Below are positions 36,199 to 38,229 of a DNA stretch of 38,229 nucleotides, piece by piece; within the stretch, counting starts at the first letter, position 1; each line of letters starts with the position of its first letter. The notes under the pieces were generated by a model. That model made no database searches, was not told where the DNA came from, and was given only the letters and a program-made list of their open reading frames with translations. The translations under genes were made by a program, and so were the position numbers. This stretch comes from an uncultured Burkholderiales bacterium (GTDB taxonomy: Bacteria > Pseudomonadota > Gammaproteobacteria > Burkholderiales > Burkholderiaceae_C): assembly GCA_903876885.1 (NCBI GenBank), contig CAIRBP010000047.1, forward strand, positions 1-38,229, in the 5' to 3' direction.

Positions 36199-37425
36199 CT
36201 AAATTTTCTTAAGTGTGAATTGAATGACATCAAGGTTACTTTGGTTAAAACCAGCCTCGCAGTAACAAAGATAAAATTCCCACGTCTTCATGAAAGCCTT
36301 ATCGAAACCAAGTTCTTGAACTTTGTTGGACTCTGCAGTGAATACGCGCCTCCACTCTTTAAGCGTAGCTGCGTAATCTTGTCCAAAGCAAAACTCGTCA
36401 ACGACTTGCAAGCCATTTGCGTGAGCTAGCTCTTTAAAGCGAGTAGGGCAGGGCAAACAACCGCCAGGGAATATGTACTGCTGAATAAAGTCAGTACTGT
36501 TAATGTATTGATCAAACAATTCGTCATCAATCACAATGGTCTGGATACAAGCTAACCCACCAGTTTTTAAAAGACGTGAAACGTTTTTAAAGTAGGTTGA
36601 CCAGTACTCCTTGCCAACTGCCTCAAACATCTCAATAGACAAAATCGCGTCAAAAGGTGTATCCCCAATATCTCTGTAATCTTGGAGCCTTAAATCTGCA
36701 GTTAAGCCTTTATCGGACAATCTTTTTTGAGCGTATTCAAGTTGTGAAGGACTAAGCGTAACGCCGGTGTGATTAGATGCAAAGTCTTGTGTGACCACCT
36801 CAGCCAAACTACCCCAACCGCAACCAATTTCAAGCACTCTTTTGGGATCCCCCGGTTGCAAGCCAACCATACGACAAGCTCTTTGTATTTTTGCACGTTG
36901 AGCCTGTGCCAAAGAGATATCGGTTGATGACTGGAAAAGCGCGGATGAGTAAGTCATCGACTCATCCAGCCAAAGCTGATAAAAGGAATTACCTAAGTCG
37001 TAATGTGCATGTATGTTTTTAGTGCTATTGGCGCGGGTATTACGCCTAGTCCAGTGCTTAATTAGGTAATAAAGACGTCCAATCCAAGAGCCGTAAATAA
37101 TTCTCTCAATAGCGCGTCTGTTGGCAATGAAGAGCTCCATCAACTGCGTTAAATCTGTCGTCTCCCACTCTCCAGCAATATAAGACTCAGCAAATCCAAT
37201 GTCACCCGATTTAAGAGCATTTTGAAATACATTCCAATTCTTGACAACCAAATTGGCATGTCGCTCTGTTGGTTGCGATTCGCCAAAGCTTAACTCAAGC
37301 CCATTTGGCAATGTGATGTCCAAACACCCGTGCGAGAGGTGTTTGAGCATTCGCAGTACCCTTTTTGCGGATCCAGGTGCGTTAGGAATGTCTTTATTTG
37401 AGAAAGATCCAGAAGATATCAGCAT
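36199..37425 (-). CDS. cfa: Cyclopropane-fatty-acyl-phospholipid synthase family methyltransferase
   Basis: These SAM-dependent enzymes add a methyl or methylene carbon to double bonds of unsaturated acyl chains in phospholipids. The 408-residue protein has HYDLGNSFYQ (141-150), the SAM-binding VLEIGCGWGSLAE (197-209), SIEMFEAVGKEYW (263-275) and FPGGCLPCP (319-327), all typical of CFA synthases. Products in related enzymes include cyclopropane, methylated and furan precursors; which one here is unknown. The DUF1365 gene precedes it by 62 nt and the DUF3833 gene follows closely. The desaturase elsewhere in the window could provide its substrate. Confidence 0.9.
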   Translation of the reverse strand: MLISSGSFSNKDIPNAPGSAKRVLRMLKHLSHGCLDITLPNGLELSFGESQPTERHANLVVKNWNVFQNALKSGDIGFAESYIAGEWETTDLTQLMELFIANRRAIERIIYGSWIGRLYYLIKHWTRRNTRANSTKNIHAHYDLGNSFYQLWLDESMTYSSALFQSSTDISLAQAQRAKIQRACRMVGLQPGDPKRVLEIGCGWGSLAEVVTQDFASNHTGVTLSPSQLEYAQKRLSDKGLTADLRLQDYRDIGDTPFDAILSIEMFEAVGKEYWSTYFKNVSRLLKTGGLACIQTIVIDDELFDQYINSTDFIQQYIFPGGCLPCPTRFKELAHANGLQVVDEFCFGQDYAATLKEWRRVFTAESNKVQELGFDKAFMKTWEFYLCYCEAGFNQSNLDVIQFTLKKI

Positions 37426-37487
37426 AAGGCTAAAAACGAATTAAAAGTTGATAACGAATAAACGGTCTCGTTTTATTTTGCCCCAGT

Positions 37488-38229
37488 TTACAAGTGTTCC
37501 TCTGATGTAGGGGTAATTTTGTGAGCTTTAGGGCTGGGTTTTCGGTGGAAGGGGACTTTTTTAAGCCAAAGTCTTAAAGCTTGCCAATGAATTCTATAAA
37601 CGACCATTAGGGTCATGAGTGGGTAGTGCAGTAAAGCTTTACGCCGAGTAGCTGCTGTCAACGGGTAAAGTGTCCCACTAACGCGGGTATGGATCAGAGG
37701 TCCTTCTTCGTCATCGTAATCGATTCTCGTTACGGTATGGGCTGGTTTTAAAGGTTGTGGCAAAGTGCGTAAGAATCTGAAGCGGTACAGTCCTTTAACC
37801 TCACAGAAAGGGGAGACATGAAATTCTTTGTGAGCGATTAGGTCCCGGCCGTAAACAGGATTTTTGATTAAATAAAAATGTCGCTCACCAAAAGTGTTGT
37901 TTACTTCCGCAACGATTACGCGTAAGTCCCCATTCGCTGCGTGTCCATACCAAAAGCTAACAGGTTTGAAGGTATAACCCCAAACTCGAGGGTAAGTATG
38001 AAGCCAAACCTCACCGTCAACGCCCTCTAGGCCCTCGTTTTTAATCAAGTCTTCAAACCATCCAAGTGCGCCGCCTTGGCTTGGAGAGCGGGCGTCGCCG
38101 TGATCGGAATCAAAAAAACTCAATGCGCCTTTACAGTTCCACGATAAAACGCCTTTGAGTGCTTCAATTTGTTGCGCATCGCGTAAGTTGCGCATGGGCA
38201 ACATCAAAAAGTAGGTGGAGTAAGTGAAA
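37488..38229 (-). CDS. DUF1365 family protein, 5' end cut by window edge
   Basis: The frame is open from the stop at 37488 to the window edge. Reading in from the edge gives FTYSTYFLMLPM, which fits the usual N-terminal part of DUF1365 proteins, so an in-frame TTG at 38207 is not the true start. Later segments SFFDSDHGD, YPRVWGYTFKPVSFWYGH and HKEFHVSPFCEV are characteristic. The function is unknown, but the family is repeatedly encoded beside CFA-like methyltransferases and FAD-dependent amine-oxidase-like proteins. The next upstream gene is outside the window. Confidence 0.87.
   Translation of the reverse strand, partial: FTYSTYFLMLPMRNLRDAQQIEALKGVLSWNCKGALSFFDSDHGDARSPSQGGALGWFEDLIKNEGLEGVDGEVWLHTYPRVWGYTFKPVSFWYGHAANGDLRVIVAEVNNTFGERHFYLIKNPVYGRDLIAHKEFHVSPFCEVKGLYRFRFLRTLPQPLKPAHTVTRIDYDDEEGPLIHTRVSGTLYPLTAATRRKALLHYPLMTLMVVYRIHWQALRLWLKKVPFHRKPSPKAHKITPTSEEHL

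Noticed and set aside
38205-38207. TTG as the start of the DUF1365 gene
   Set aside because: The frame stays open to the window edge and the upstream residues fit the family, so the gene is simply cut.

Overview
This window looks like a chromosomal segment from a betaproteobacterium of the order Burkholderiales. The GC content is moderate (by eye in the mid-40s percent), and the gene order and protein sequences resemble Comamonadaceae-like relatives. The taxonomic call rests on conserved gene neighbourhoods: pyk-fba-purC-purE-purK-tsaC, def-fmt, marR/recA-recX next to sucCD, and purB divergent from a glutathione S-transferase gene. It is an inference without database support. Most of the window is dense housekeeping DNA. 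I see no tRNA, rRNA, CRISPR array, insertion sequence or prophage.

Layout. 1-7.2 kb, mostly minus strand: the start of tsaC/sua5, purine genes purK, purE and purC, and glycolytic genes fba and pyk, with a plus-strand thioredoxin-TPR gene (CnoX type) between purE and purC. 7.2-13.8 kb: a plus-strand membrane fatty acid desaturase sits between pyk and pgk. It is followed on the minus strand by pgk, a CoA-transferase pair (scoB, scoA), an AzlCD-type exporter, fmt and def. 13.9-21.1 kb: smg on the plus strand, then minus-strand secF, secD, yajC and a 967-residue topoisomerase III with a C-terminal SWIB domain. 21.2-22.8 kb, plus: a SET/post-SET protein methyltransferase, birA and a small membrane protein.

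22.8-29.0 kb: a MarR regulator divergent from recA (which has a perfect CTGT-N8-ACAG LexA box), then recX, argC (minus), sucC, sucD and an orphan type IV prepilin-like protein. 29.0-34.2 kb: moaC (minus), a BepA-like M48 protease, a four-helix membrane protein, a DUF3717-DUF1289 protein, purB (minus) and a GST. 34.3-38.2 kb: a minus-strand lipid-related cluster of DUF1365 (cut by the window edge), a cyclopropane fatty acid synthase-like methyltransferase, a DUF3833 lipoprotein, a short-chain dehydrogenase and an NTF2-like protein.

How the genes work together: purK, purE, purC and purB serve IMP/AMP synthesis; fba, pgk and pyk are lower glycolysis; sucCD belongs to the TCA cycle. SecDF-YajC assists protein export, BepA-like protease and CnoX-like chaperone handle protein quality, and recA-recX are the SOS/recombination unit. 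The least ordinary parts are the topoisomerase III-SWIB gene beside a SET methyltransferase gene, and the DUF1365-CFA-DUF3833-SDR-NTF2 cluster, which resembles lipid-modification clusters tied to oxidative or singlet-oxygen stress in other proteobacteria.
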